Shown here: in pieces, positions 8,899-18,272 of the stretch | Layout of the letters: every line of letters starts with the position of its first letter | Position numbering within the stretch: the first letter of the stretch is position 1 | DNA from: Streptococcus cristatus | GTDB taxonomy: Bacteria > Bacillota > Bacilli > Lactobacillales > Streptococcaceae | Reading direction: 5' to 3' | Length of the DNA: 64,000 nucleotides | Assembly (NCBI RefSeq): GCF_003943515.1 | Contig: NZ_RJPT01000002.1 | Location: 1-64,000 of the forward strand | Made by a program: the position numbers and the translations under genes | The notes under the pieces: generated by a model | Database searches by the model: none | Seen by the model: only the letters and a program-made list of their open reading frames with translations | Told to the model about the DNA's origin: nothing

Positions 8899-8952
8899 GG
8901 GAGCAGGCCCTACACAAAGAAATTTGTAAGGTAATTGAGCCTGATCACTCCC
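8899..8952 (-). terminator. Imperfect hairpin between pnp and cysE
   Basis: GGGAG and CAGGC pair with CTCCC and GCCTG across a long loop that has its own small stem. The minus strand continues TTATTTT. It is probably a partial terminator that lowers read-through into cysE, or a 3' stabiliser of pnp mRNA. Confidence 0.5.
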
Positions 8953-8958
8953 TTTTCA

Positions 8959-11157
8959 TTATTCTTCCGATTTAGTTTTTGGGGCGTCTTCATGTTTCTT
9001 ATGAAAATGCCCTTTTTCCTGATGTTTATCGTGGTCTCTCTTTGGCTTGTCTGGCTTAGGCGGACGTGGCAAGAGAGCTTTCATAGACGCATCTACGCGG
9101 CCTTTTTCATCAATCTTAATGACCTTAACATCGACAAAATCACCAATTTGTACCAAGTCTTCGACATTGTTGGTTCGAGTCCAAGCCATTTCAGAAATAT
9201 GAACGAGGGCATCGGTCTTGTCAAAGAGATTGACAAAGGCACCGAATTTCTCGATCCGAACAACCTTGGCATGGTAAACTTCATCCACTTTAGCTTCGCG
9301 AACCAAACCAGCAATGATTTCTTTAGCACGGTTAATAGCCGCTTGATCGCTAGAGTAGATGGATACATTTCCTTCTTCGTCAATATCAATCTTAACGCCT
9401 GTTTCAGCGATAATCTTATCGATGGTTTCTCCGCCTTTACCGATGACAATCTTAATCTTGTCCACATCAATCTTGATGGTGTCGATTTTCGGAGCAGTTG
9501 GAGCCAACTCAGGACGTGGAGCTGGAATAGTCGCTTCAATCACATCAAGGATTTCAAAGCGGGCTTTCTTGGCTTGAGCAAGAGCTTCTGTCAGGATTTC
9601 GGCTGTAATTCCTTGGATCTTGATATCCATCTGCAGGGCTGTAATCCCTTCGCGAGTACCAGCTACCTTAAAGTCCATATCGCCAAAGTGGTCTTCCAAA
9701 CCTTGAATATCGGTCAGAACTGTGTAGTTGCTGCCATCTGAAATCAAGCCCATGGCAATTCCGGCAACCGGAGCCTTGATTGGCACACCACCGGCCATCA
9801 GAGCTAAAGTGCCTGCACAGATAGAGGCCTGTGAGGAAGAACCGTTCGACTCCAAGACTTCTGCTACCAGACGGATAGCGTAAGGAAACTCTTCCAAGCT
9901 AGGCAAGACTTGCTCCAAGGCACGTTCCCCAAGAGCACCGTGTCCGATTTCACGACGGCCAGGAGCCCCATAACGGCCTGTCTCACCGACAGAGTATTGC
10001 GGGAAGTTATAGTGGTGCATGAAGCGTTTCTTGTACTCTGGATCCAAGCCGTCCACAATTTGCGTTTCTCCCATTGGTGCCAGAGTCAGAACAGACAAGG
10101 CTTGGGTTTGCCCACGGGTAAAGAGACCAGAGCCATGCACACGCGGCAGGTAATCCACTTCCGCATCCAGTGGACGGATTTCATCAACCTTACGACCGTC
10201 AGGACGGACCTTATCTTCGGTAATCAAACGACGCACTTCTGCATGCTCCATTTGCTCCAAGATTTCAGCCACATCTCGCATGATACGGTCGAATTCCTCG
10301 TGATCTGCATATTTTTCTTCGTAGACGGCTGTGACTTGATCCTTAACAGCCTGAGTCGCTGCTTCACGCGCCAGCTTTTCTTCTACCTGAACAGCCTTTT
10401 GCAAGTCGCTGTTGTAGGCTGCGATAATCTCTGCTTGCAGCTCCTCATCAACATGCAGCAATTCTACTTCTGCTTTTTCCTTGCCAACTGCTGCGACAAT
10501 TTCTTCCTGGAAGGCAATCAATTCCTTGACCGCTTCGTGCCCTTTGAGAAGAGCTTCCAGCATGATATCTTCAGACAGCTCCTTAGCTCCAGACTCTACC
10601 ATGTTGATAGCGTCTTTGGTACCAGCCACTGTCAGTTCCAAAAGTGAAACTTCTTTTTGTTCCTTGCTAGGGTTAATGATGAATTCACCGTCTACATAGC
10701 CGACCTGAACTCCTGCGATAGGGCCATTAAAAGGAATATCTGAGATAGAAAGAGCCAGAGAGCTACCAAACATAGCAGCCATTTGAGGCGAAGCATCTTC
10801 GTCATAAGAAAGAACGGTATTGATAACCTGAACTTCATTACGGAAACCTTCCGCAAACATTGGGCGAATCGGACGGTCAATCAAACGAGCCGTCAAAGTC
10901 GCATCTGTTGACGGACGACCTTCCCGTTTCATAAAGCCGCCAGGATATTTCCCAGCCGCATACATTTTTTCCTCATAGTTGACCTGCAATGGGAAAAAGT
11001 CACCAGTAGCCATCTTTTTGGACATGGTTGCCGCAGTTAAAACGGTACTTTCTCCATATCGAACAACGGCGCTGCCATTTGCCTGCTTTGCAACCTGACC
11101 GGTTTCAACTATCAGCTCACGGCCTGCAAAAACGGTTTTAAAAACTTGTTTTATCAT
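8959..11157 (-). CDS. pnp: Polynucleotide phosphorylase (PNPase)
   Basis: The 732-residue enzyme is a phosphorolytic 3'-5' exoribonuclease. It has two RNase PH domains separated by the helical PNPase linker; the second includes [15 protein letters not shown] and the active-site region [24 protein letters not shown] domain ([16 protein letters not shown], about residues 565-580) and an S1 domain ([19 protein letters not shown], about residues 625-645) follow, then a Lys/His-rich tail. An AAGGAG site supports the start. A long structured leader precedes it. Confidence 0.97.
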   Translation of the reverse strand: MIKQVFKTVFAGRELIVETGQVAKQANGSAVVRYGESTVLTAATMSKKMATGDFFPLQVNYEEKMYAAGKYPGGFMKREGRPSTDATLTARLIDRPIRPMFAEGFRNEVQVINTVLSYDEDASPQMAAMFGSSLALSISDIPFNGPIAGVQVGYVDGEFIINPSKEQKEVSLLELTVAGTKDAINMVESGAKELSEDIMLEALLKGHEAVKELIAFQEEIVAAVGKEKAEVELLHVDEELQAEIIAAYNSDLQKAVQVEEKLAREAATQAVKDQVTAVYEEKYADHEEFDRIMRDVAEILEQMEHAEVRRLITEDKVRPDGRKVDEIRPLDAEVDYLPRVHGSGLFTRGQTQALSVLTLAPMGETQIVDGLDPEYKKRFMHHYNFPQYSVGETGRYGAPGRREIGHGALGERALEQVLPSLEEFPYAIRLVAEVLESNGSSSQASICAGTLALMAGGVPIKAPVAGIAMGLISDGSNYTVLTDIQGLEDHFGDMDFKVAGTREGITALQMDIKIQGITAEILTEALAQAKKARFEILDVIEATIPAPRPELAPTAPKIDTIKIDVDKIKIVIGKGGETIDKIIAETGVKIDIDEEGNVSIYSSDQAAINRAKEIIAGLVREAKVDEVYHAKVVRIEKFGAFVNLFDKTDALVHISEMAWTRTNNVEDLVQIGDFVDVKVIKIDEKGRVDASMKALLPRPPKPDKPKRDHDKHQEKGHFHKKHEDAPKTKSEE

Positions 11158-11171
11158 AAAGACTCCTTGCC

Positions 11172-11326
11172 GAGCACATGCTCAAATTTTTTCATACGTC
11201 TTGGCTACAAAGATCAAGATATTAAGACCTTAAGCAACTCATCGGACGTGTTCGGTTAGCACTTTCGCTTTAACTTCATGGCCTTAATAGCTTACTATAT
11301 CCTCATCTTTGTATCAAGCACGTATA
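11172..11326 (-). promoter_or_regulatory. Structured 5' leader of pnp mRNA
   Basis: The minus-strand RNA can fold into a long closing helix, 305-325 with 194-214 (six, four and nine pairs with small bulges). Inside it is a second 10-pair helix (280-289 with 220-229) that is complete only on the minus strand, because it needs a G-U pair. Further in is a short GUU/AGC-type hairpin. A small GAGC/GCTC hairpin (11172-11183) sits just before the ribosome-binding site. The outer helix begins almost at the predicted transcript start. In E. coli, PNPase represses itself through its leader duplex; a similar circuit is an inference here. Confidence 0.65.
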
Positions 11327-11332
11327 GACCTT

Positions 11333-11338
11333 ATTTTA
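11333..11338 (-). promoter_or_regulatory. Extended -10 promoter of pnp
   Basis: The minus strand reads TGgTAAAAT, the last six bases being 11333-11338. Initiation would be near 11326, where the leader's outer helix begins. Confidence 0.55.
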
Positions 11339-11354
11339 CCACAATTTCAGCCAA

Positions 11355-11383
11355 AAGAAAAAGGCTTTGAGTGCCTTTTTCTT
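11355..11383. terminator. Terminator after the LPXTG protein gene
   Basis: AAGAAAAAGGC pairs perfectly with GCCTTTTTCTT around seven bases. It ends the accessory operon before the pnp promoter. Confidence 0.85.
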
Positions 11384-11436
11384 GAATCATTTATATTTGC
11401 TTTTATTCAAATCACTTATTACTTAGTTTCCTAATT

Positions 11437-14091
11437 TTAATGTTTTGATTCTCGCTCACGCTTCAATCCTACAAAACCTAAAACCGCCATTGCAATTCCC
11501 ATAAGCCCAAGAGTGCTTACAGAATCACCAGTAGAAGGTAATTTTTTAGTATCTGTTTGTTTTACATGAGTAGCAATTGGCGTCGTTGCTCTCTTAGTTA
11601 CAATCGGAACTTCCACTTTGCTGCTGAATGTTTCATGGCGAATAACTTCATTACGATGATTTCCTTCTTCATGATGAATATGTTCTTGTTCCCAGCGGAT
11701 TGAATGTTCTAATTCTTTTGATCTAACAAATTTTTTATAGGATTCCAAAACACGTTTATAGTCTTCTTGAGCAACTTTATTTTTTGATTTTAAAATCTCT
11801 AATTTAGCGATTTCAGCTTCTAATTTTTCTTTTGCTTCAGTCGTTTTTACTTTAGCTTCTGTCAAGATTTTTTCAGCTTCTTCAAGTTTCATAGGTGCAT
11901 TTTTAAGCAATTCCAGATAAGCTTTCGCTTCTTTAACCGCTTGTTCTGCTTCTTTAACTACTTCTTTGATACGTTCAACTCTTTGTTTGGTTTCTATAAT
12001 CGCAAGTCCTTTTTCTGTCAAATCATTTTCTGCATTGGTTGCTTCTTTAAGAGCTGTTTTTAAAGCTCCTTCTTGAGCAATTAATCTAGATTTAGCATTT
12101 TTTAATTCAACTTCGCGCTGCTCACGAATTTGTTGCAAGTTGTCAAGATTTGATTTAGTAGTTACTAGTTCAGCTTTGGCTTTTTCAAGAGCTTCCGCCG
12201 TTTCATCAATCTTTGCTTGAGCAGACGGGCTTTGTTCCTTAATGGCAAGTACATCATTATAAGTTTTTTGAACTTTTGCAATGGCGTTATTTGCAGCGTC
12301 AAGTGCTGTCTGCGCATTTTCTTGAGCTTTTTGAGCAGCTACTAATGCGGTTTCACCATCTTTGACGGCTGATGCGGTTTTTGCTTTGTTAGCTTTAGCT
12401 TTTTCGAGAGCTTTTTCTGCTACAGACAAACCTGTGTTTTGTTTTAATGCGTTTTCGGCATCTTGATCTGTGTTCTTGTAGTTTGATGTAAGAGGAGCTG
12501 TATCCAAAACGTATTTTGGAATTTTGATGATGTTGACAGAACCTGTGCTGACAGCAACACCTGTACCGGCACCTTTTGCATTTGGATCAATCAAGTGTTT
12601 TGCGTGACCATTGGCCGATCTTGTGTCTTCAAGCATCATCATGCGGATGTCATTAGCGATGTCCTGTTTTAAAGTCATCATAGTGTAACCATTACGGTTT
12701 TCTTGATGCCATACGGGTAATAATCCACCAAGTGATTCACTAACTTTGTATTTGCTAAGAACATCGTATTGGTGGCCCCAGTTTTTCGCAAAGTTGAACT
12801 TGTCGGGAGTGCCTCCATTTGCAGCGTAAAAGGCGCTGTATTCGTCAGCAACTTTTTGAGCTAAGGTTTGACCTTGATCTGTCAATTTAATGGTCGAGAG
12901 GACCTTACTTGGGTCACGATGAGTCCAGTATTGCGTTTGAATGTCATTCATCATTTGAGCGACGAATTCGGCAATTTCGCGACGTTGGGCATTAGTCATG
13001 TTTGCAAGATCAACCTTGTCGGCATTTGAGCCGATTGGAAGCATGTCGTAGTCAGATGCGTTATTTTTCGGTTGTGCATCTAAAAATCGTTGTTGGTTTG
13101 CTTCAAACCATGCAAGATCATTGATGTCATGTTGAGCATAGTCTTTTGGAATGACGATTTGACGCAATTTACGGTCTTGTTTGAATTTCTTCAAAACAAT
13201 ATCATAGGCTGCTTGAGCATCTGCAAGTGCTTTTTTAGCATTTTCAATTTCAGATTGAGCTGCATCTAACTTAGCCTTCATCTCTTCAAGAATTTTTGCT
13301 TTAGAGTCAACCTTTGCTTTTGCGTCTTCGATACTTTGTTCAAGAGCAAAAATATCCTTCTCAGTTTTTAGCTTATCTAGAGCTGATTTTCTTTCATCTA
13401 TTTTTACTTGACGCTTTGCATCGAATTCTTTAGCACGAGTCAGTTCAGCTTGAGCTGCTTTATATGTAGTTTCAGCCTCTTTAAGCTTATTGCCTGCAAT
13501 ATTTACTATCTCTTGAGCTTTTGTCAAAGTTGTTTCTTCTAAACTACGCTCAGCTTTCTTGACTCTTTCCTTAGCTAATTCTACTTTTGCTTTCTCAGCT
13601 TCAACTTTTTTAGTAGCAACTTCGTAATTTTCTCTTGACTCAGATTCAATTTTTTCAGCTAACTTCTCGTCTCCCTCGGCTTTCTTCAATTCTTCTTCAG
13701 CAATTTTCACCCCTTCTTCTTTAACTTTAATAACATCTTCAGTTTTTGAAATATTTTCAGGAGTTGTTTTTTCTGCAATTTCTTTTGTTTTAGCGTATGT
13801 TTCAGTAGCTATTTTTTCAGTAGCTTCAGCTTCCTTAACTTTTTGATCGATATCACTTACAACTTGTTCCTGCTCAGCAACAGTTTTAGCTGTTTCATCG
13901 GCATTTGCCTTTGCCATATCGACTGTTTCTTTTGTAGTTTCAGCAATTTTATCCTCATTTGAAACAGTAATCGGCGTTTTAGCCTGTGGTTGAGACACAC
14001 TCGTCTCATCGGCCTTGACAGTTGATGATAGCCCCACTGTGGCAATAATAGCAGCACCGATAATAATACCTTGTTTTGTTGATTTATTCAT
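11437..14091 (-). CDS. SEC10/PgrA-type LPXTG-anchored surface protein
   Basis: The 884-residue cell-wall protein has a signal peptide (GIIIGAAIIATVGLSSTVKA, about residues 8-27). A long charged coiled coil (about 60-310) leads to a globular SEC10/PgrA surface-exclusion domain (about 315-560, with YWTHRDPSKVLSTIKL and NWGHQYDVLSKYKVSESLGG). A second coiled coil (about 575-815) follows. The sortase signal is LPSTG at 851-855 with a hydrophobic segment and an ERESKH tail. PgrA/Sec10 proteins were described on enterococcal conjugative plasmids as surface-exclusion factors. This copy is chromosomal with no conjugation genes in view, so its role may be adhesion or surface shielding. It lies last in a putative operon with a membrane protein and a lipoprotein. 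Confidence 0.88.
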   Translation of the reverse strand: MNKSTKQGIIIGAAIIATVGLSSTVKADETSVSQPQAKTPITVSNEDKIAETTKETVDMAKANADETAKTVAEQEQVVSDIDQKVKEAEATEKIATETYAKTKEIAEKTTPENISKTEDVIKVKEEGVKIAEEELKKAEGDEKLAEKIESESRENYEVATKKVEAEKAKVELAKERVKKAERSLEETTLTKAQEIVNIAGNKLKEAETTYKAAQAELTRAKEFDAKRQVKIDERKSALDKLKTEKDIFALEQSIEDAKAKVDSKAKILEEMKAKLDAAQSEIENAKKALADAQAAYDIVLKKFKQDRKLRQIVIPKDYAQHDINDLAWFEANQQRFLDAQPKNNASDYDMLPIGSNADKVDLANMTNAQRREIAEFVAQMMNDIQTQYWTHRDPSKVLSTIKLTDQGQTLAQKVADEYSAFYAANGGTPDKFNFAKNWGHQYDVLSKYKVSESLGGLLPVWHQENRNGYTMMTLKQDIANDIRMMMLEDTRSANGHAKHLIDPNAKGAGTGVAVSTGSVNIIKIPKYVLDTAPLTSNYKNTDQDAENALKQNTGLSVAEKALEKAKANKAKTASAVKDGETALVAAQKAQENAQTALDAANNAIAKVQKTYNDVLAIKEQSPSAQAKIDETAEALEKAKAELVTTKSNLDNLQQIREQREVELKNAKSRLIAQEGALKTALKEATNAENDLTEKGLAIIETKQRVERIKEVVKEAEQAVKEAKAYLELLKNAPMKLEEAEKILTEAKVKTTEAKEKLEAEIAKLEILKSKNKVAQEDYKRVLESYKKFVRSKELEHSIRWEQEHIHHEEGNHRNEVIRHETFSSKVEVPIVTKRATTPIATHVKQTDTKKLPSTGDSVSTLGLMGIAMAVLGFVGLKRERESKH

Positions 14092-14161
14092 AATTTAAAG
14101 AATCCTCTCCGAATGAAATAGATTAAAATTTATGTAGTTCATATAAACATATCAAAGACAA

Positions 14162-15049
14162 TCAATCTTTCTCTGTAACATTTTTTGTTCCAATTTTATC
14201 AAGGCCAAAACTTATTTTTTTCTTGGCAAGTTGTCTACTCAATAGCATATTCTCAGTTCTAATACCTACCCATTGTTCCCCAGAAATGATATATGGCATA
14301 CTTTCATAAGTTGGTGTAGCTTGGAATTTTGTATCAACATAATCTGCTTTTTTGATTTCATTTTCAACTACCGCTTTTGTCCATTCAAAATCCACACTAA
14401 TATCTAGTATATCCACATATGGCATATGAATCAAACTTTCTTGGAATACATAATTACCTGATGAATCAGTCCAAACATTTGATTTCAGCTTGATATCTGA
14501 GTTTGGTTTCCTAAATTGTTTATAAGTTAAATTCGAATAAAATTCTCTTGCTGCTTTATAATTTTCAAGAGATCTTTGGCCATAATCTTCATCATCTTTT
14601 CCAGAACTTATATTTTCCTCTGATAATTTTATCCCCTCATTAGCAGCATTAATTTTTTTCTCTTTTCTCTGTTCAAAATATTTCTTATCATATTCTTGGG
14701 CAATTTTTAGAATTTCTTCATCAGATTTGGATTTTAGAGCTGATAAAGTATTATCTTTATACCCTTTTAGAATATACCTTGTCATTTTCCCTTTTTCAAT
14801 TATATATACTGCTTTAACCTCAGAATTTTTATTGACATCACTACCTGAAATTCCATACAAAATCGTTTTAGGTGTACTATTGAAAAATTCAATTATTCCA
14901 ACACTCTCCATTTCGTTCATTAACTCTGTACCAGTCTTGTTGCCTGAAACTTTAGTATCTTCCTGTAGTGTAGGTTGATTCTCATGATTAGATGTGCACC
15001 CACCAATGACGAATATGCTAGAGCATAACAATAAATATAACTTTTTCAT
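14162..15049 (-). CDS. Unknown lipoprotein of the LPXTG-protein operon
   Basis: The protein has 295 residues. MKKLYLLLCSSIFVIGGC is a lipoprotein signal with a lipobox ending at Cys18, so it should be anchored outside the membrane. The mature part is hydrophilic and AT-rich in coding; I recognise no domain. I chose the start at 15049, with GGAAGGAA upstream, over a longer reading frame that would overlap the preceding gene. It starts 22 bases after the upstream membrane-protein gene and ends 70 bases before the PgrA-type gene, with no terminator between, so the three are probably co-transcribed. Confidence 0.6.
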   Translation of the reverse strand: MKKLYLLLCSSIFVIGGCTSNHENQPTLQEDTKVSGNKTGTELMNEMESVGIIEFFNSTPKTILYGISGSDVNKNSEVKAVYIIEKGKMTRYILKGYKDNTLSALKSKSDEEILKIAQEYDKKYFEQRKEKKINAANEGIKLSEENISSGKDDEDYGQRSLENYKAAREFYSNLTYKQFRKPNSDIKLKSNVWTDSSGNYVFQESLIHMPYVDILDISVDFEWTKAVVENEIKKADYVDTKFQATPTYESMPYIISGEQWVGIRTENMLLSRQLAKKKISFGLDKIGTKNVTEKD

Positions 15050-15071
15050 AATCATTTCCTTCCCAAATCTT

Positions 15072-16037
15072 TCATCTTCCATGACGAATATTCTCAAGCT
15101 CATTTGCTATGGCACGCGAGGATGCAGCGGCCTCCTGCGTTTCTGCAATTTGACGTGCTCTTAAAATATTAGCATGTTCTTGAAGCCTAATCATTCTCTC
15201 CTGATTAATAATCTGTTCCTTTTCTAGTTCAAGCATTTCCATTTCAAATGCTCGACGTGCCGCTCTATCTAGATGAGTATCGTATAGATTTATTGCTTCT
15301 TTTATACTATCTGCTTTAAAATTATCAAACGCATGAATTAAGTACTCTACTGCATCTAGAGCATAGTAATCTTTGGGATACCATCCTTGACCAATCGCTA
15401 AAGCCTGATCACGAAACCTCTCCATTAATTGTCCCTCTTGCTGATAGGCCAAATCTAATCTTTGATTTTCTGCAACTACTGCTTGATAGTCTTTTAAATG
15501 CTGTTCATTTTCACTACGAATAGTCTTATTTGCAAGCGCAATCATTAAATCCAACTTATTTTGAATAATAAAATATGTCGCTACAACAGATAAGCCAAGT
15601 AAAATTATTGTTATGGGATTAGGAGTCAGAAGTAAACGTAGTGGGAATACAAGTAAGATCCCTCCCATAATAAGCATCGCTGGATATATCCAGCTATCTT
15701 TGGAACCTTTCATACGACGATACAATAAAAATAGAAATCCTGATATAAACAAAATCTCAAAGAAGAGGTCACTAAATAATCGATTTACAGCCCCGAACAA
15801 TAAAACATATAATAAATCGCCCAAAAGTATTGCAATACTTGAAAATACCATGACTGAAAATGCGATTTTAAAAGATTTATGAGATAACGTGTTATCACTA
15901 TATTCTTCTTGTTGAATTAATTTGGCAGTTCGCATTTGATTAACAAGTGCAACTTGACGTGAACGTGCCTGAATAAATCCCAGAATATTCTCACGAATTA
16001 ACCCTAATTTTGAAACAATTTCTTCTCTTGTTTCCAT
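15072..16037 (-). CDS. Unknown membrane protein with coiled-coil tail
   Basis: The 321-residue protein has a helical N-terminus, three or four transmembrane segments between about residues 55 and 165 (for example FSVMVFSSIAILLGDLLYVLLFG, MGGILLVFPLRLLL, ITIILLGLSVVATYFII), and a long charged helical tail. I do not recognise a family. The start METREEI at 16037 is preceded by AAAGGAGGT; an ATG six codons upstream overlaps that site. It heads the operon with the lipoprotein and PgrA-type genes, so a role in the envelope is likely but unproven. Confidence 0.6.
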   Translation of the reverse strand: METREEIVSKLGLIRENILGFIQARSRQVALVNQMRTAKLIQQEEYSDNTLSHKSFKIAFSVMVFSSIAILLGDLLYVLLFGAVNRLFSDLFFEILFISGFLFLLYRRMKGSKDSWIYPAMLIMGGILLVFPLRLLLTPNPITIILLGLSVVATYFIIQNKLDLMIALANKTIRSENEQHLKDYQAVVAENQRLDLAYQQEGQLMERFRDQALAIGQGWYPKDYYALDAVEYLIHAFDNFKADSIKEAINLYDTHLDRAARRAFEMEMLELEKEQIINQERMIRLQEHANILRARQIAETQEAAASSRAIANELENIRHGR

Positions 16038-16147
16038 ATAAACCTCCTTTATCACTAACTAGCTATATTTAATTAAAATTAAGAATATAAGTATTAATCT
16101 GATAATTGTTCATGCAACTCTTTATATTCTTTAAGGCTATTAGTGTT

Positions 16148-16172
16148 GAGTATTGCATGAAATGCAATACTC
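16148..16172. promoter_or_regulatory. Perfect 11-bp inverted repeat in the divergent region
   Basis: GAGTATTGCAT and ATGCAATACTC are exact inverted repeats separated by GAA. There is no T run on either side, so it is more likely an operator than a terminator. It lies about 110 bases upstream of the minus-strand membrane-protein gene. Confidence 0.5.
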
Positions 16173-16414
16173 TGATATGCTTAGTATATCAGCAAAATTT
16201 TATTTCACCGTTTATCTAAAACGTAGTGTTAAAAATTGAAATATTTGTTTTAAATTTCTTCAACAGTATTTTTCATTTAAACCCCATCATAAATTTCAGA
16301 ACTATCAACTGTTTCTAGCTATTCTCAACAAGTTCACTCCTTTTTTCTAAGCAGACAGCTGAAATCATATTTCCCTAATTTTTTCCTATGAACAAGGCAT
16401 TCTGAAGGAATTTT

Positions 16415-16423
16415 TGCTATACT
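16415..16423 (+). promoter_or_regulatory. Extended -10 promoter of pepF
   Basis: TGcTATACT lies 33 bases before the pepF ATG; the -35 is poor. Confidence 0.5.
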
Positions 16424-16455
16424 TAATATAGCTATTTAATCAAAAGGAGTAAACT

Positions 16456-18252
16456 ATGGAACAAAAACATCGTTCTGAATTTCCGGAAAATGAACTCTGG
16501 GACCTAACGGCCCTTTACCAAGATCAGGAGGACTTCCTGCGGGCCATCGAAAAGGCCAGAGAGGACATCCAGAAATTCGTCCGTGATTACCAAGGCAAGC
16601 TCAGCATTTTCGAAGATTTTGAGAGAGCCTTTGCTGAGTTGGAGCAGATTTATATCCAAATCAGCCACATCGGCAACTACGGTTTTATGCCACAGACCAC
16701 TGACTTTGGCGATGAGAGCTTTGCGCAGATTGCCCAAGCAGCCATGGAGTTTGAGACCGAGGCCAATGTCGCACTCAGCTTCTTTGACGACGCCCTGGTC
16801 AGCGCAGACGAGGCTGTATTGGAGAGACTAGGCCAAGAGCCCCATCTGACTTCAGCCATTCGCCAAGCTAAAATCAAAAAATCCCACTATCTGGGAGCGG
16901 ATGTCGAAAAAGCCTTGACCAATCTGGGCGAGGTCTTTTACAGTCCACAGGATATTTACACCAAGATGCGAGCCGGCGACTTTGCTATGGATGACTTTGA
17001 AGTGGACGGCAAAGTATACAAAAACAGCTTTATCACCTATGAGAATTTCTATCAAAACCATGAAGATGCAGAAATCCGCGAAAAAGCTTTCCGCTCTTTC
17101 TCAGAAGGACTTCGTCAGCACCAAAACACTGCCGCTGCCGCCTATCTGGCTCAGGTCAAGTCTGAAAAACTGCTGGCTGACATGAAAGGTTATGACTCTG
17201 TCTTTGACTACTTGCTAGCTGAGCAAGAAGTAGATCGCTCTATGTTTGACCGACAGATTGATTTAATTATGAGCGAATTTGCCCCAGTAGCTCAGAAATA
17301 CCTCAAGCATGTCGCTAAGGTAAACGGACTTGAGAAAATGACCTTTGCCGACTGGAAGCTGGACTTGGACAGCGAGCTCAATCCCGAAGTCAGCATTGAC
17401 GATGCCTATGACCTGATCATGAAGTCAGTCGAGCCACTCGGACAAGAATATTGCCAAGAAATCGCCCGCTACAAGGAAGAACGCTGGGTCGACTTTGCGG
17501 CCAATGCCGGAAAAGACTCTGGAGGCTATGCTGCTGATCCTTATCGGGTTCACCCTTATGTCCTCATGAGCTGGACTGGTCGCATGAGCGATGTCTATAC
17601 TCTGATTCATGAGATTGGCCACTCCGGTCAGTTCATCTTCTCCGACAATCACCAAAGCTACTTCAACGCCCACATGTCCACCTACTATGTGGAAGCACCG
17701 TCTACCTTTAATGAGCTCCTGCTCAGTGATTATCTGGAGCGCCAATTTGACAACCCTCGCCAGAAACGCTTTGCTCTGGCTCATCGTCTGACAGATACTT
17801 ACTTCCACAATTTCATCACCCACTTACTGGAAGCTGCCTTCCAACGCAAGGTCTATACTTTGATTGAAGAAGGCGGAACCTTCGGTGCAAGCAAACTCAA
17901 CGCTATCATGAAAGAAGTCTTGACAGAATTCTGGGGCGATGCCGTTGAAATCGACGACGATGCTGCCCTGACTTGGATGCGTCAGGCCCACTACTACATG
18001 GGGCTTTACAGCTACACTTACTCAGCAGGTTTGGTCATCTCTACCGCTGGCTACCTCCACCTGAAAAATGACGAAAATGGTGCCCGTGACTGGCTTGAAC
18101 TACTTAAATCTGGTGGCAGCAAGACTCCACTTGAGTCAGCTATGATTATCGGAGCAGATATTTCGACAGACAAACCCCTTCGTGACACGATTCAGTTCTT
18201 GTCCGACACAGTTGATCAGATTATTGCTTACAGCGAAGAGTTAGGCGAGTAA
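16456..18252 (+). CDS. pepF: Oligoendopeptidase F
   Basis: The 598-residue M3B zinc peptidase cleaves oligopeptides of roughly 7-17 residues in the cytoplasm. The HEIGHSGQF motif (about residue 390) provides the HExxH zinc site, with the third ligand in the following PSTFNE region. The N-terminal helical domain begins ELWDLTALYQDQEDFL. The start has AAAAGGAG at good spacing. A second, diverged copy of the last ~65 codons lies at 19721-19927, described separately. Confidence 0.95.
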   Translation: MEQKHRSEFPENELWDLTALYQDQEDFLRAIEKAREDIQKFVRDYQGKLSIFEDFERAFAELEQIYIQISHIGNYGFMPQTTDFGDESFAQIAQAAMEFETEANVALSFFDDALVSADEAVLERLGQEPHLTSAIRQAKIKKSHYLGADVEKALTNLGEVFYSPQDIYTKMRAGDFAMDDFEVDGKVYKNSFITYENFYQNHEDAEIREKAFRSFSEGLRQHQNTAAAAYLAQVKSEKLLADMKGYDSVFDYLLAEQEVDRSMFDRQIDLIMSEFAPVAQKYLKHVAKVNGLEKMTFADWKLDLDSELNPEVSIDDAYDLIMKSVEPLGQEYCQEIARYKEERWVDFAANAGKDSGGYAADPYRVHPYVLMSWTGRMSDVYTLIHEIGHSGQFIFSDNHQSYFNAHMSTYYVEAPSTFNELLLSDYLERQFDNPRQKRFALAHRLTDTYFHNFITHLLEAAFQRKVYTLIEEGGTFGASKLNAIMKEVLTEFWGDAVEIDDDAALTWMRQAHYYMGLYSYTYSAGLVISTAGYLHLKNDENGARDWLELLKSGGSKTPLESAMIIGADISTDKPLRDTIQFLSDTVDQIIAYSEELGE

Positions 18253-18272
18253 AATCTTATAGGAGATTGTAA

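Larger units (their letters stand above)
16038..16455. other. 418-base intergenic region between divergent genes
   Basis: This AT-rich divergent region should hold promoters for both the membrane-protein operon and pepF. It contains the palindrome at 16148-16172 and the pepF extended -10. I found no coding remnant. Confidence 0.5.

Noticed and set aside
9093..9741. Long open frames on the opposite strand or other frames of pnp, dnaK, clpC and glmS
   Set aside because: They follow the codon pattern of the real genes, lack ribosome-binding sites and have no domain character.
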